Of a DNA stretch of 57,534 nucleotides, positions 24,112 through 31,898 are shown piece after piece (the stretch's first letter is position 1; each line of letters starts with the position of its first letter). A program made the translations under genes and the position numbers. Source of the DNA: Phycisphaerales bacterium (GTDB lineage Bacteria; Planctomycetota; Phycisphaerae; Phycisphaerales; UBA1924); NCBI GenBank assembly GCA_022072615.1, contig JAJVHS010000057.1:1-57534 (forward strand), in the 5' to 3' direction. A model generated the notes under the pieces. It searched no databases and was not told the origin of the DNA. It saw only the letters and a list, made by a program, of their open reading frames with translations.

Positions 24112-24732
24112 TCACCGGCGGCGGCGAGACGCGGCAAGGCCACCCAGGCCCAGCAGGGCGGCGGCGCCGGGGGCCGGGATGTAGGTGTAGGTGACGGTGA
24201 GGAAGCCGCCGGCCTTCAGGGTCGCGGCCGCCGCACTGACGCCATCCGGAAAGAAATCGACGTTGGCCAGGAACGTGGAAGAGAAGGGGACATTGAAGTT
24301 GCCGTCACCCGTGTAGAGCGGATGATCGATGGGATTGACGACCATAAGTCCCTCGTGAACAAGGTCGCCGGGGAAGAAGTTGGTCGGACCGTCGGTGTTC
24401 CCAGGAATCACCAGGCCCACAGAGTTCGAGACAAGGGAGTTGATGATCACGTTCGGTGCACCAAACTGGACGTCGGCGCCGAGGTCCTCGTACACCAGGA
24501 TCCGGTTCTCAGGCCGGGTGTCGTGGCTGACCAGCACCTCACGGGTGACTTCGGCTCGCCAATCCAGCTGAACCTGCTGAAGCGTGCCGAGGCTCGGATC
24601 GAATCGCGGCAGGAACCCCAGCTGGAACGTGTCACCGGTGAGCGGGAACACCGTGGTGAAATGCTGCTCAGGCCGGGCCACGGCGGTGCCAGCGGCGGAT
24701 GCGAGAATCATTGCGGCAATCATCGTTCTCAT
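24112..24732 (-). CDS. choice-of-anchor E exported protein with PEP-CTERM-like tail
   Basis: 206 residues from the ATG at 24732, preceded by AAGGGAG. Residues 1-19 are a signal peptide. The middle is beta-rich and opens with FPLTGDTFQLGFLPRFDPSL then LQQVQLDWRAE, the start pattern of the choice-of-anchor E domain. The end reads YIPAPGAAALLGLGGLAAS followed by four Arg, a PEP-CTERM-type sorting signal that an exosortase would process. Proteins of this class are surface or matrix proteins with no known activity. It is divergent from the AraC-family regulator (169 bases between starts), which may control it. Confidence 0.85.
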   Translation of the reverse strand: MRTMIAAMILASAAGTAVARPEQHFTTVFPLTGDTFQLGFLPRFDPSLGTLQQVQLDWRAEVTREVLVSHDTRPENRILVYEDLGADVQFGAPNVIINSLVSNSVGLVIPGNTDGPTNFFPGDLVHEGLMVVNPIDHPLYTGDGNFNVPFSSTFLANVDFFPDGVSAAAATLKAGGFLTVTYTYIPAPGAAALLGLGGLAASRRRR

Positions 24733-24901
24733 TGACCAAACTCCCTTATCAACTCCGTCTGCTCTAAAGGGCGACGAGAAGTCGTCCCGAACCAAGTGAC
24801 GCCTTGGCGTAACCGGCCATCCGCATAGGATTGACCTGAGGTTCCGCAGTCCCCGCAACGCGCACGGAACCCTGCGCTTCCGGCGCATCGCGGTCCGTAG
24901 T

Positions 24902-25927
24902 GTGGAGGTTGGCGTGTCTTCTAAGCGCGAGTTGGACCCGAGCCAATTGCTTTCTGAATATTGCGTGTTGCGCGACGCAACCATCGCGCAGTTCGACGCG
25001 TTCGTGGGTTCGATGGACGCGTCACGGGGAGGATTCGGCGGTGTACCAAGCGATGTCCGGCGACCCAGTGACCACGGGGCCATCAAGATCGAATTGCGGG
25101 TGACTTCGCTTGGGAGGATCGATTTCGGGCTGGTGCACTGCTCGGGGCCGATGTCGGCGGAGTCGACGCGTGACGCGTCCAGCCCCTACCTGCTGCAGTT
25201 CCCGCTGACCGGCGGCGCAACCTATGTGGTGGAAGGCCGCCCAGTTTCGGTCGCTGCGCCGCACGGTGTGGTGATCTCGCCGTCGACCCAATCCCGGCGC
25301 GTCGGCAAGCCCGGGTGGTACCTGGCGATCGCGATTCAACGACAGTTCGTTCGCGAACGGTTGGAGAGCCGCGTCGGGAGCAAGGTGACCGGGCCACTGA
25401 CGTTCGATCCCCTGCTCCCACCCGGGAGCACGGAGTTGCGGAATTACGCTCTGCTGACGGTCGAAGCGATCGACCGCGGCTACGCCCCGCGGGGGAGCAC
25501 GCTTGCATCGACGCTCGAGCAGGGGCTCGTGGACATGCTGCTGGACGTTCAATCGCATAGCCGAGTTGAAGAAATCGTGCTCGCCGAAGCGAAGCTGCGG
25601 TCCAATCGTGTGCAGATGGTGCGCGAGATGGTCGAAAGAAAATTCGCGGAGCCGCTGCGCCTGGAGGATCTTGCCCGGGCCGCCGACTGCAGCGTGCGCG
25701 CGTTGCAAACGGCTTTCACCGAGTTGTGCGGCATTCAACCGATGGAGTTTGTCAGACGGCACCGCCTCTCTCGAGCGAGGGAGATGCTCGACTCCGCCAC
25801 GCCAGAAACCCGAATCATGGAGGTCGCCAGGGGCGCTGGCTTCACAAACCCGAGCCGGTTCGCCGCAGCGTACGAGGAAATGTTCGGTGAGCTTCCCTCT
25901 GACACGCTCAGACGCGTGGTCCGCTGA
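24902..25927 (+). CDS. AraC-family transcriptional regulator
   Basis: 341 residues from the GTG at 24902; a GTG at 24914 is also possible. The C-terminal 100 residues hold two helix-turn-helix motifs: LRLEDLARAADCSVRALQTA then CGIQPMEFVRRHRLSRAREM and MEVARGAGFTNPSRFAAAYE, diagnostic of the family. The N-terminal domain (about residues 60-210) is a cupin-like sensor with YLLQFPLTGGATYVVEGR and GVVISPSTQSRRVG, similar to the AraC_binding_2 type. It should bind DNA in response to an unknown small molecule. It is divergent from the choice-of-anchor E gene and convergent with the membrane protein gene at 25952. Confidence 0.93.
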   Translation: MEVGVSSKRELDPSQLLSEYCVLRDATIAQFDAFVGSMDASRGGFGGVPSDVRRPSDHGAIKIELRVTSLGRIDFGLVHCSGPMSAESTRDASSPYLLQFPLTGGATYVVEGRPVSVAAPHGVVISPSTQSRRVGKPGWYLAIAIQRQFVRERLESRVGSKVTGPLTFDPLLPPGSTELRNYALLTVEAIDRGYAPRGSTLASTLEQGLVDMLLDVQSHSRVEEIVLAEAKLRSNRVQMVREMVERKFAEPLRLEDLARAADCSVRALQTAFTELCGIQPMEFVRRHRLSRAREMLDSATPETRIMEVARGAGFTNPSRFAAAYEEMFGELPSDTLRRVVR

Positions 25928-25951
25928 GTGATACGAACAGGAGCTTCTGGT

Positions 25952-26509
25952 TCACGCGGCGGCCTTGACCGCGGCGATGGTGCCGCGAGCCGACCGGCGC
26001 ACAAAGGCCTCGACGACGCGCCCGCGCGAGAAGTAGTACCACGCCGTCAGCCCGGGGACGATCACGCCCACGGCGCCCAGGGTTCCGTACACGCCGATGC
26101 TGATGGTGCGCGACAGGCCGGTCACCAGGCCATCGATGTTCGGATCACCGGTCGAACCGCCGACGGATTCGAGCCCGCTCCTGCTCAGCGAAGTCCACAG
26201 CGACCACGCGGCATACAGCACGAGCAGCGCCCCCAGGCCGAGCTGGTTCCATCCCAGCAGCTTCGCGCCCCGGGGTTCGAAGCGGCGCAGCATCGCCGCG
26301 CCCCGCAGCTCGTTGAACGCAACGACACCCAGCGCCGCGCCCATGAGAAGCGACCCGAGGTCGCCCAGCAGCACGCCCAGCGAGGTGATGCCCGAGAAGA
26401 CCGCCAGCGACCAGCCGCTGAGCGAGGCCGCCGCGGCCGCTCGGCGCACGGGCCGCGCCGCCGCCCTGGCGTCCGCGAGCGCCTGGAGCTGGGCGTGGGA
26501 GAAGGTCAC
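25952..26509 (-). CDS. small multi-pass membrane protein of unknown function
   Basis: 185 residues from the GTG at 26509 (VTFSHAQLQALADARAAARP); the frame continues to 26671 but the added residues look non-coding. After a charged N-terminal helix there are four membrane segments: SLSGWSLAVFSGITSLGVLL, GSLLMGAALGVVAFNEL, LLGWNQLGLGALLVLYAAW and ISIGVYGTLGAVGVIVPGLT. The end FSRGRVVEAFVRRSARGTI is basic. I do not recognise a characterised family. It lies 191 bases downstream of rho on the same strand and may be read through from it. Confidence 0.7.
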   Translation of the reverse strand: MTFSHAQLQALADARAAARPVRRAAAAASLSGWSLAVFSGITSLGVLLGDLGSLLMGAALGVVAFNELRGAAMLRRFEPRGAKLLGWNQLGLGALLVLYAAWSLWTSLSRSGLESVGGSTGDPNIDGLVTGLSRTISIGVYGTLGAVGVIVPGLTAWYYFSRGRVVEAFVRRSARGTIAAVKAAA

Positions 26510-26700
26510 GGCCTCGCCGCCATCGGGATCGCTGGCGAGACCCAGGGACTGAGGCGCGTGAGTATGCCGGGGCGTCACGTCGGGTTTCTCGACGTGCCAG
26601 GGCCGGGGCTTCAGGGATCCTTGTGATAACCGCGAAGGGACGGCCCGGACCGGCGACTTTTCGCGTCCCACCCCGCGGCGGGAACGTCGCGAGCGCCGGT

Positions 26701-27903
26701 CTATCCGACGCTGCCGACGAGGGCGGCGTTGGTCGGGAAACGCTTGAGCGCGGCGAGGAGCTGCTCGACCTGCTGGGGCGGGTGCATGGCCATGAGGCGG
26801 CGCCGGAGGGCGGTCATGGTCTTGAGCTCGGCTTCACCCATGAGCAGGTTCTCCTTGCGCGTGCCCGACGCGGCGAGGTTGATCGCCGGGAAGAGCCGCT
26901 GCTCGGAGATCTTGCGGTCGAGGATGAGCTCCATGTTGCCGGTGCCCTTGAACTCCTCGAAGATGACCTGGTCGCCGGCCGACCCGGTGTCGACAAGGCA
27001 GGAGGCGATGATGGTCATCGATCCCGCTTCCTCGGTGTTGCGGGCGCTGCCGAAGAGCTGCTTGGGGATCTCGAGCGCCCGCGAATCGAGGCCGCCGGTG
27101 AGCGTGCGGCCGCTGCTGGCGAAGCGCCGGCTGTTGTTGAACGCCCGGCCAAGGCGGGTGAGCGAATCGAGCACCACGACCACGTGCTTGCCGCACTCGA
27201 CCAGTCGCTTGCAGCGTTCGATGGTCTGGATCGCGACCTGGACGTGCGTGTCGACGTCGTGGTCGTTGCTGCTGGCGACGACGCGCACGCGACCGGGGTT
27301 GAAGGGCATCTGCTGGGCGGGGTCGGACGCGGCGTCGAGCATCGCGTTGAGCGCGCTCTCGCCGGCCGCCAGCGCCCGGGCCGGACGCGGCGCAAAGGTG
27401 CGCCGGAAGTCGGTCACTTCTTCCGGACGCTCGTCGACCAGGAGCACGACCACTTCCATGTCGGGGTGGTTGCGCAGGATGGCGCCGGCGATGTCCTTGA
27501 GGAGGGTGGTCTTGCCTGCCTTGGGGGGCGAGACGATCAGGCCGCGCTGGCCGCGGCCGATCGGGCAGAACAGGTCGATGAGCCTGCACGACGACGGGCA
27601 GCCGGGGTACTCGAGCGTGAGCCGCGGCTGCGGGTCGATGCTCGTCAGTTCTTCGAAGGGCTTGATCGGCGCGAGCCCCTCCAGCGGGAGGGTGTCGAGC
27701 TCGGGAATGCGCAAGGGTGGCGGCTGGAACCTGCGACCGCCGCCCCCACCGCCACCGCCCCGACCGTTCTGGTGTGCCGGCGCGCGGCCGCCATGGTGAC
27801 CCCGGCCACCGTCGGGCCGGTGGTGCCCGCCGCCGTGGCCGTGCTGGCCGCCGGAACTCCCGCGCTGGTTGCGGCCTCTCCGCCTTGAACGCCTCTGTGC
27901 CAC
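26701..27903 (-). CDS. rho: transcription termination factor Rho, apparently without the OB-fold RNA-binding domain
   Basis: 400 residues from the GTG at 27903, with GGAGG 11 bases upstream; a GTG at 27921 is the alternative. Rho is a hexameric RNA helicase that ends transcription of untranslated RNA. The ATPase core is intact: PIGRGQRGLIVSPPKAGKTT (Walker A near residues 125-132), LLVDERPEEVTD, VVVVLDSLTRLGRAFNNS (Walker B) and FEEFKGTGNMELILDRKI with the Q- and R-loop regions. The N-terminal 58 residues are Arg/Gly/His-rich low complexity (SRRRGRNQRG, GHGGGHHRPDGG, then eight Gly) and lead directly into PFEELTSIDPQPRL. The cold-shock-like OB domain that holds the primary RNA site in E. coli Rho is not visible. 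About 30 extra residues follow EEVTDFRR. Confidence 0.92.
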   Translation of the reverse strand: MAQRRSRRRGRNQRGSSGGQHGHGGGHHRPDGGRGHHGGRAPAHQNGRGGGGGGGGRRFQPPPLRIPELDTLPLEGLAPIKPFEELTSIDPQPRLTLEYPGCPSSCRLIDLFCPIGRGQRGLIVSPPKAGKTTLLKDIAGAILRNHPDMEVVVLLVDERPEEVTDFRRTFAPRPARALAAGESALNAMLDAASDPAQQMPFNPGRVRVVASSNDHDVDTHVQVAIQTIERCKRLVECGKHVVVVLDSLTRLGRAFNNSRRFASSGRTLTGGLDSRALEIPKQLFGSARNTEEAGSMTIIASCLVDTGSAGDQVIFEEFKGTGNMELILDRKISEQRLFPAINLAASGTRKENLLMGEAELKTMTALRRRLMAMHPPQQVEQLLAALKRFPTNAALVGSVG

Positions 27904-28549
27904 GATCGCTTCAACCTCCACGCCGCGCCGAGCACCGGGGGGTCGGTGCTCGCAACAGGGAACTGACCGGGCAGCTCGGCGCTACCCGCACCGGATCACG
28001 TCAACGTTGGGATCACGGCGTTTCTCATTCCATGACACCGGCCGTGCAACCGCACGCCGGACTTCGCACCGCGTTCGATGGAGCGCGGGTCGGGATACCA
28101 CCACGATGGCTCGAACCGGCGGGTCGCTGCAACAGAACCCGCGTGGGCGGCCCGGACGTGAATCCGGCCGGCCGTTCCCGGATGCCCGGGATCATCATCG
28201 TGTCAGACGTTCACTCGCACCTTGTCTTTCCACCGCGGCCGGCCCCTCCGGGAGCCCGCACCTTGAACGGTGGCCGAGTGTGATGTTCGTTCGATCACTG
28301 GACTGTCGCGGGCAGCAACGAACGCGAACCGAAGCCCAGCCGTGCCTCGTGCACGCCCTCACTCTCGTCGATTCATGCAGCCCGATGATGCTCGGGTCGT
28401 CAAGATTGGGCCCGGGCACAGCGACCCGAGACCACGTATTGAACCGCCCCCGGCGGCCCCGCCTGCACGGAGCCCTCATCGGCAGATTGTGACGGTGACA
28501 CCATCCAAAGTCAAGACGAGACAGCCGGCGGAAATACCGTCAGCCGGCG
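27904..28549. other. long gap between rho and rpiB, probable rho leader
   Basis: 646 bases without a convincing gene; the short frames here have biased composition and no start signals. On the minus strand it would be the rho leader. It contains the hairpin at 27929-27952 just before the start region and GCCGGC repeats near 28520-28545, possibly the end of rpiB transcription. No known RNA gene such as RNase P, tmRNA or 6S was recognised. Confidence 0.5.
27929..27952 (-). promoter_or_regulatory. hairpin before the rho start
   Basis: CGAGCACCG (27929-27937) pairs with CGGTGCTCG (27944-27952), a perfect nine-base stem with a six-base loop. It ends ten bases before the GGAGG ribosome binding site (27915-27919) on the minus strand. 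It could take part in control of rho, which regulates its own leader in other bacteria. Confidence 0.45.
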
Positions 28550-29014
28550 CTATTCCTGCACCGCCGACGGGTCCTTGCCCTGCTCGATCGCCTGGATTTT
28601 GTGGACCCGCCGAGCGTGGCGGCCGCCGCTGAACTCGGTTCCCAGCCACGTCGTCACGATCTTCTCGATCAGCCGCTGGCCGAGCAGATCCGCCGAAAGG
28701 CAGAGCACGTTGGCGTCGTTGTGGCTGCGCGAGAGCTGGGCGGTGAGCTCGTCGTGCGCCACGGCGGCTCGGACGCCCTTGATCTTGTTGGCGGCGATGC
28801 TCATGCCGACGCCGGTCCCGCACACCAGGACGCCCATGTCGGCCCGCTTTTCGGCGATGGCCCGGCCGACGGCGAAGGCGGGCTCGGGGTAGTCGACGGC
28901 CTGACCGCTCTGGTCGCCGAGGAGTTCGACCTGGTGACCTTCTCGCTGGAGCATGTCGCCGATCTGTCGGATGACAGATGTGCCGCGATGGTCGGCTCCC
29001 AGGGCGATGCGCAT
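28550..29014 (-). CDS. rpiB: ribose 5-phosphate isomerase B
   Basis: 154 residues from the ATG at 29014 (MRIALGADHRG), the usual length. RpiB interconverts ribose 5-phosphate and ribulose 5-phosphate in the pentose phosphate pathway. The signature ALGADHRG, VDYPEPAFAVG and VLVCGTGVGMSIAANK with the catalytic Cys are present, followed by GVRAAVAHDELTAQLSRSHN and NVLCLSAD. The C-terminal part HARRVHKIQAIEQ is conserved too. It lies 79 bases downstream of the YrdC-YwlE fusion gene on the same strand. In Bacillus the separate genes ywlC, ywlE and ywlF (rpiB) stand in the same order, so this is an old neighbourhood rather than a local accident. Confidence 0.96.
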   Translation of the reverse strand: MRIALGADHRGTSVIRQIGDMLQREGHQVELLGDQSGQAVDYPEPAFAVGRAIAEKRADMGVLVCGTGVGMSIAANKIKGVRAAVAHDELTAQLSRSHNDANVLCLSADLLGQRLIEKIVTTWLGTEFSGGRHARRVHKIQAIEQGKDPSAVQE

Positions 29015-29093
29015 GGCCAAGCTCTCCGCGAAGCCGGGACGGACCCGGGTCGCGCGTAACTCTAGCCAGCCTTCATGCGAAACAAACGGATGG

Positions 29094-30266
29094 TCACGCG
29101 TCGAGTTCGGCCAGGCGGCGACGGATCAACTCGGCCAGGCGCCGAGCCGTCTGCCTGTACACGTCCAGCGAACCGCCGATCGGATCGAGGATGTCGGCGC
29201 CGCTGGGATCGAGCACCACGACGCGATCGGCCGCGAAGGGGTACTTGGAGATCACCGACTGGGCGTGGCTGTGGGTCATCGCATAGATGACGTCGGCCTG
29301 CTCGACCATCGTGCGCGTCAGCTGGCGCGACCGGAACCCCGAAAGGGGCGGCTGGCCCGCTCGTCCGCGAACGCCGCAATCGAGCAGCGCCTGGGTCGCC
29401 TCCGGCGTCGCGGGCTGGCCGGGCATCGCCGCCACACCCGCGGACTGCACGTGGGTCGTGACCGCCAGGGCGGGAACTTCCGAGAGAACGGACTGAGCCA
29501 CCGCCTCGGCCATCGGGCTGCGGCAGGTATTCCCGGTGCAGACGAAGAGAATCGAACGCTCCACCTGACGCGTGATCTCCGGTTCGGTCACCGCCCCCTC
29601 GGCTTCCACCGAGTACCCGCCCGCGTGCCGCAGGTGCACGGTCGTTGAGTGCTTGCCGGCCGGCACCGAGCCGTCGTCGATCACCATGGAGATACCGGCC
29701 CGCTGGGCGACGCCATCCTCGGCGAGCAGCCCGATGTCCTTCCCGGATCCCCAACCGAACACCGAGAGACGGCGGACGACCACGGGGACTTCGGCGAACC
29801 GGAGGATTCGCTGAGAGAGCGGGTGGTTGGGTACTCGGACGTGGACGGCGTGACCGTCATCCACGACGCCGGGCAGGGCGCCGAGCTGCTTGACGATGCG
29901 TTCGAGGTCCGCGGGAGATTTCTCGACCACGAACCGGATGGGACCGGGGGCGAGGCGGCAGAACAGCCGGCGGTGGATGGGGTGCGTGATCTCGAGGGTC
30001 TTCTCCAGCGGTTCGGCGTCCGGCCCGTGGAGGGTGTGGCAGGCCATGGTGATCGCGGGCAGGCCGGTGAGCTGCTCGGCGGCGGCGATCAGGCTGGACA
30101 TCTGGTCGAGTGCGCCGGCGTGGGCGGCGGAGGCGGCGACGCCGTAGACGGTTTCGGTGGGCAGGACGACCAAGTGCCCGTCCCGCAGCGACTTGGCGGC
30201 GGACTGCAGATATTCCTCCCGTTCGCGGGCGGTCATCTGCGACAGGATGGGCTTGGCCGTTTTCAT
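29094..30266 (-). CDS. fusion of a degenerate YrdC/Sua5-like domain and a YwlE-type arginine phosphatase
   Basis: 390 residues. Residues 15 to about 225 align with the YrdC/Sua5 fold (HLVVLPTETVYGVAASAAHA, LAPGPIRFVVEK), but the substrate-binding Lys-x-Arg and the Ser-x-Asn motif are missing: the segment after the first motif reads AAAEQLTGLPAITMACHTLH. Threonylcarbamoyl-AMP synthesis is therefore doubtful. Residues 238-390 are a low-molecular-weight phosphatase: ILFVCTGNTCRSPMAEA with Cys243 and Arg249, and DILDPIGGSLDVYRQT with the acid Asp. Thr247 matches the Thr that gives Bacillus YwlE specificity for phosphoarginine; AMTHSHAQ also follows YwlE. So the C-terminal half is probably a protein arginine phosphatase. 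rpiB lies just downstream. Confidence 0.88.
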   Translation of the reverse strand: MKTAKPILSQMTAREREEYLQSAAKSLRDGHLVVLPTETVYGVAASAAHAGALDQMSSLIAAAEQLTGLPAITMACHTLHGPDAEPLEKTLEITHPIHRRLFCRLAPGPIRFVVEKSPADLERIVKQLGALPGVVDDGHAVHVRVPNHPLSQRILRFAEVPVVVRRLSVFGWGSGKDIGLLAEDGVAQRAGISMVIDDGSVPAGKHSTTVHLRHAGGYSVEAEGAVTEPEITRQVERSILFVCTGNTCRSPMAEAVAQSVLSEVPALAVTTHVQSAGVAAMPGQPATPEATQALLDCGVRGRAGQPPLSGFRSRQLTRTMVEQADVIYAMTHSHAQSVISKYPFAADRVVVLDPSGADILDPIGGSLDVYRQTARRLAELIRRRLAELDA

Positions 30267-30609
30267 GGTCGCTCGGAAAGGACGTGCAAGTTACCAACCG
30301 GTGGCTGCTGATGGGTACTTCGGCGGGTCTATCGACCGGATTTTGCGCCGTGACAATGAAGCCGTCGTGTTTCTGTTATCATACGATTCGGGTATGCCCG
30401 TGCGTTCGTCCGGAGTAAGGAACCCGCCCGAACGTCGGAACCCCACCGGCCTTCGGCGCGAACAGATGTACGGCGGCCACGCGGGAGCGCGAGGGTTGGC
30501 ATGCGCCGGGCTGCGTCCAAAAGCCGAACAGGCCGCGGCGGACCGTGAGCGTTCCTGCGAGTTTCAACTGCGAGCTTGGTCCGGGCTGTTTCCACCAGGA
30601 GTCGATGTC
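30267..30609. other. divergent intergenic region
   Basis: 343 bases between the starts of the YrdC-YwlE fusion and the prepilin-like gene. It holds the plus-strand promoter candidate at 30350-30379, a leader of about 220 bases without a supportable gene, and AGGAG at 30597-30601 before the prepilin start. Confidence 0.5.
30350..30379 (+). promoter_or_regulatory. candidate promoter of the prepilin-like gene
   Basis: GTGACA (30350-30355) and TGTTAT (30374-30379) are 18 bases apart, in the only AT-richer stretch of this gap. The match to sigma70 is moderate. Confidence 0.35.
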
Positions 30610-31782
30610 ATGACCCGTCCGTCCGCCCTGCAAAATCCCGCTGCCGGTTCAAAGAAATTCACCGGGCGTGCCGGCCGGCGGGGATTCAGCCTGATCGAGC
30701 TGCTGGTCGTGATGTTCATCATCGTGCTGGTGGTGTCGATCGTGGTGCCGACGCTCGCCAAGGCTCGGCAGGCGTCACGGATCACCGTGACCAAGTCCCT
30801 GATGAACAATGTCCTGACGTCGGCGGCGACGTTCCAGGCCGACGAGCGCCGGCTGCCGGGGATGTACTCCGGTCGCGACATGGGGTCGGACGACAACGCC
30901 AGCTCCGTGGGCATGACGATGATGGAGAACGTCATGCTCGACCTGGCAGGCGGCGTGGTCCAGATCGGCGGGAGCAAGCCCGCGTCGGGCGGGATGCAGA
31001 TCCATCCGTTCGGCGGCGGATCATCCAGCCGGGCAGCGCAGGAGGGCGCGTGGGTCGACATCGGCCTCATCGGCCAGCCCACCAAGTCCGGCAAGGGCTA
31101 CTTCACGCCCGACAAGAAGTACTTCATCGAGCAGCTCGACCCCTCGCAGGTCGGTTCGGCGGGCAAGGCCACCAGCACCAACGACAATCACACCTACCCC
31201 GACCTCGTGGACCCGTGGGGCCAGCCGATCCTGATGTGGCTCGAGGACGAAACGGTCGTCGGCAAGGTCGGGTTCGACAGCGGCAACAGCGGCGCGAACA
31301 ACTTCGCGCGACTGACGTCGAGCGACGCGAACAAGTCCCCGGCTCGTCATTACTGGAACTCGAACGCCGGGTTCCTGAAGTCGGATCGATTCGGGAAGCG
31401 CGTGACGGATAACGCCGGGTTGAGCCTGGTGGGTTCGAGCGTCGCCCAGCCGGAGCTTGAAAGCTCACTGGCCGGCCTGCTCGGCAGCCCCGCGTCGCCC
31501 TCCGAGATCGGGTCGCCGACGGCGTCAAAGCCGCCGAACCAGATTCTGCCGACGGCGTCCCGCGGCAAGATCGTGGTGCATGCGGCGGGCCCGGATGGAA
31601 TCTTCCTCAACAAGGAGGACAGCGCCGGTCGCGGACAGTTCAAGGGCAACGCCATGCTGTACGGGTACAACTTCGTGGACCCCGGCACGGGCAACACGCT
31701 CCGCGTCGACAGCTCGGGCAAGCCCACGTCGGTGGACCTTGCCGACTTCTTCGATGACGAAGTCATTTCGGGCGGCAACTGA
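30610..31782 (+). CDS. prepilin-like protein with N-terminal methylation signal
   Basis: 390 residues from the ATG at 30610 with AGGAG upstream. The N-terminus has GRRGFSLIELLVVMFIIVLV, the prepilin peptidase site (cleavage after Gly, then methylated Phe) and the hydrophobic helix of type IV pilins and type II secretion pseudopilins. The large C-terminal domain is polar, with DPWGQPILMWLEDE and VVHAAGPDGIFLNKED, the pattern of pseudopilin-like proteins that are numerous in planctomycetes. It could belong to a secretion or pilus machine, or be a cell-surface protein that uses the same export route. A strong terminator follows and comEC starts after it; another prepilin-like gene lies at 36143. 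Confidence 0.85.
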   Translation: MTRPSALQNPAAGSKKFTGRAGRRGFSLIELLVVMFIIVLVVSIVVPTLAKARQASRITVTKSLMNNVLTSAATFQADERRLPGMYSGRDMGSDDNASSVGMTMMENVMLDLAGGVVQIGGSKPASGGMQIHPFGGGSSSRAAQEGAWVDIGLIGQPTKSGKGYFTPDKKYFIEQLDPSQVGSAGKATSTNDNHTYPDLVDPWGQPILMWLEDETVVGKVGFDSGNSGANNFARLTSSDANKSPARHYWNSNAGFLKSDRFGKRVTDNAGLSLVGSSVAQPELESSLAGLLGSPASPSEIGSPTASKPPNQILPTASRGKIVVHAAGPDGIFLNKEDSAGRGQFKGNAMLYGYNFVDPGTGNTLRVDSSGKPTSVDLADFFDDEVISGGN

Positions 31783-31843
31783 GCCGCCGACCACGGTCGC
31801 CGCGCGGCTGCGGCGATCGTTCACAAAAACACGTGTAGACCAC

Positions 31844-31871
31844 AGGCCGCGCTTCAACGCGCGGCCTTTTT
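31844..31871 (+). terminator. rho-independent terminator
   Basis: AGGCCGCGC (31844-31852) and GCGCGGCCT (31859-31867) form a perfect nine-base stem with loop TTCAAC, followed by TTTTT. It separates the prepilin-like gene from comEC. Confidence 0.9.
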
Positions 31872-31898
31872 CTGCGCTGGCGGTACACTCGCGCCCGC

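Noticed and set aside
27953..28549. A small RNA gene in the gap before rho
   Set aside because: No conserved core of RNase P, tmRNA, 6S or SRP RNA is visible and no matching promoter/terminator pair was found.
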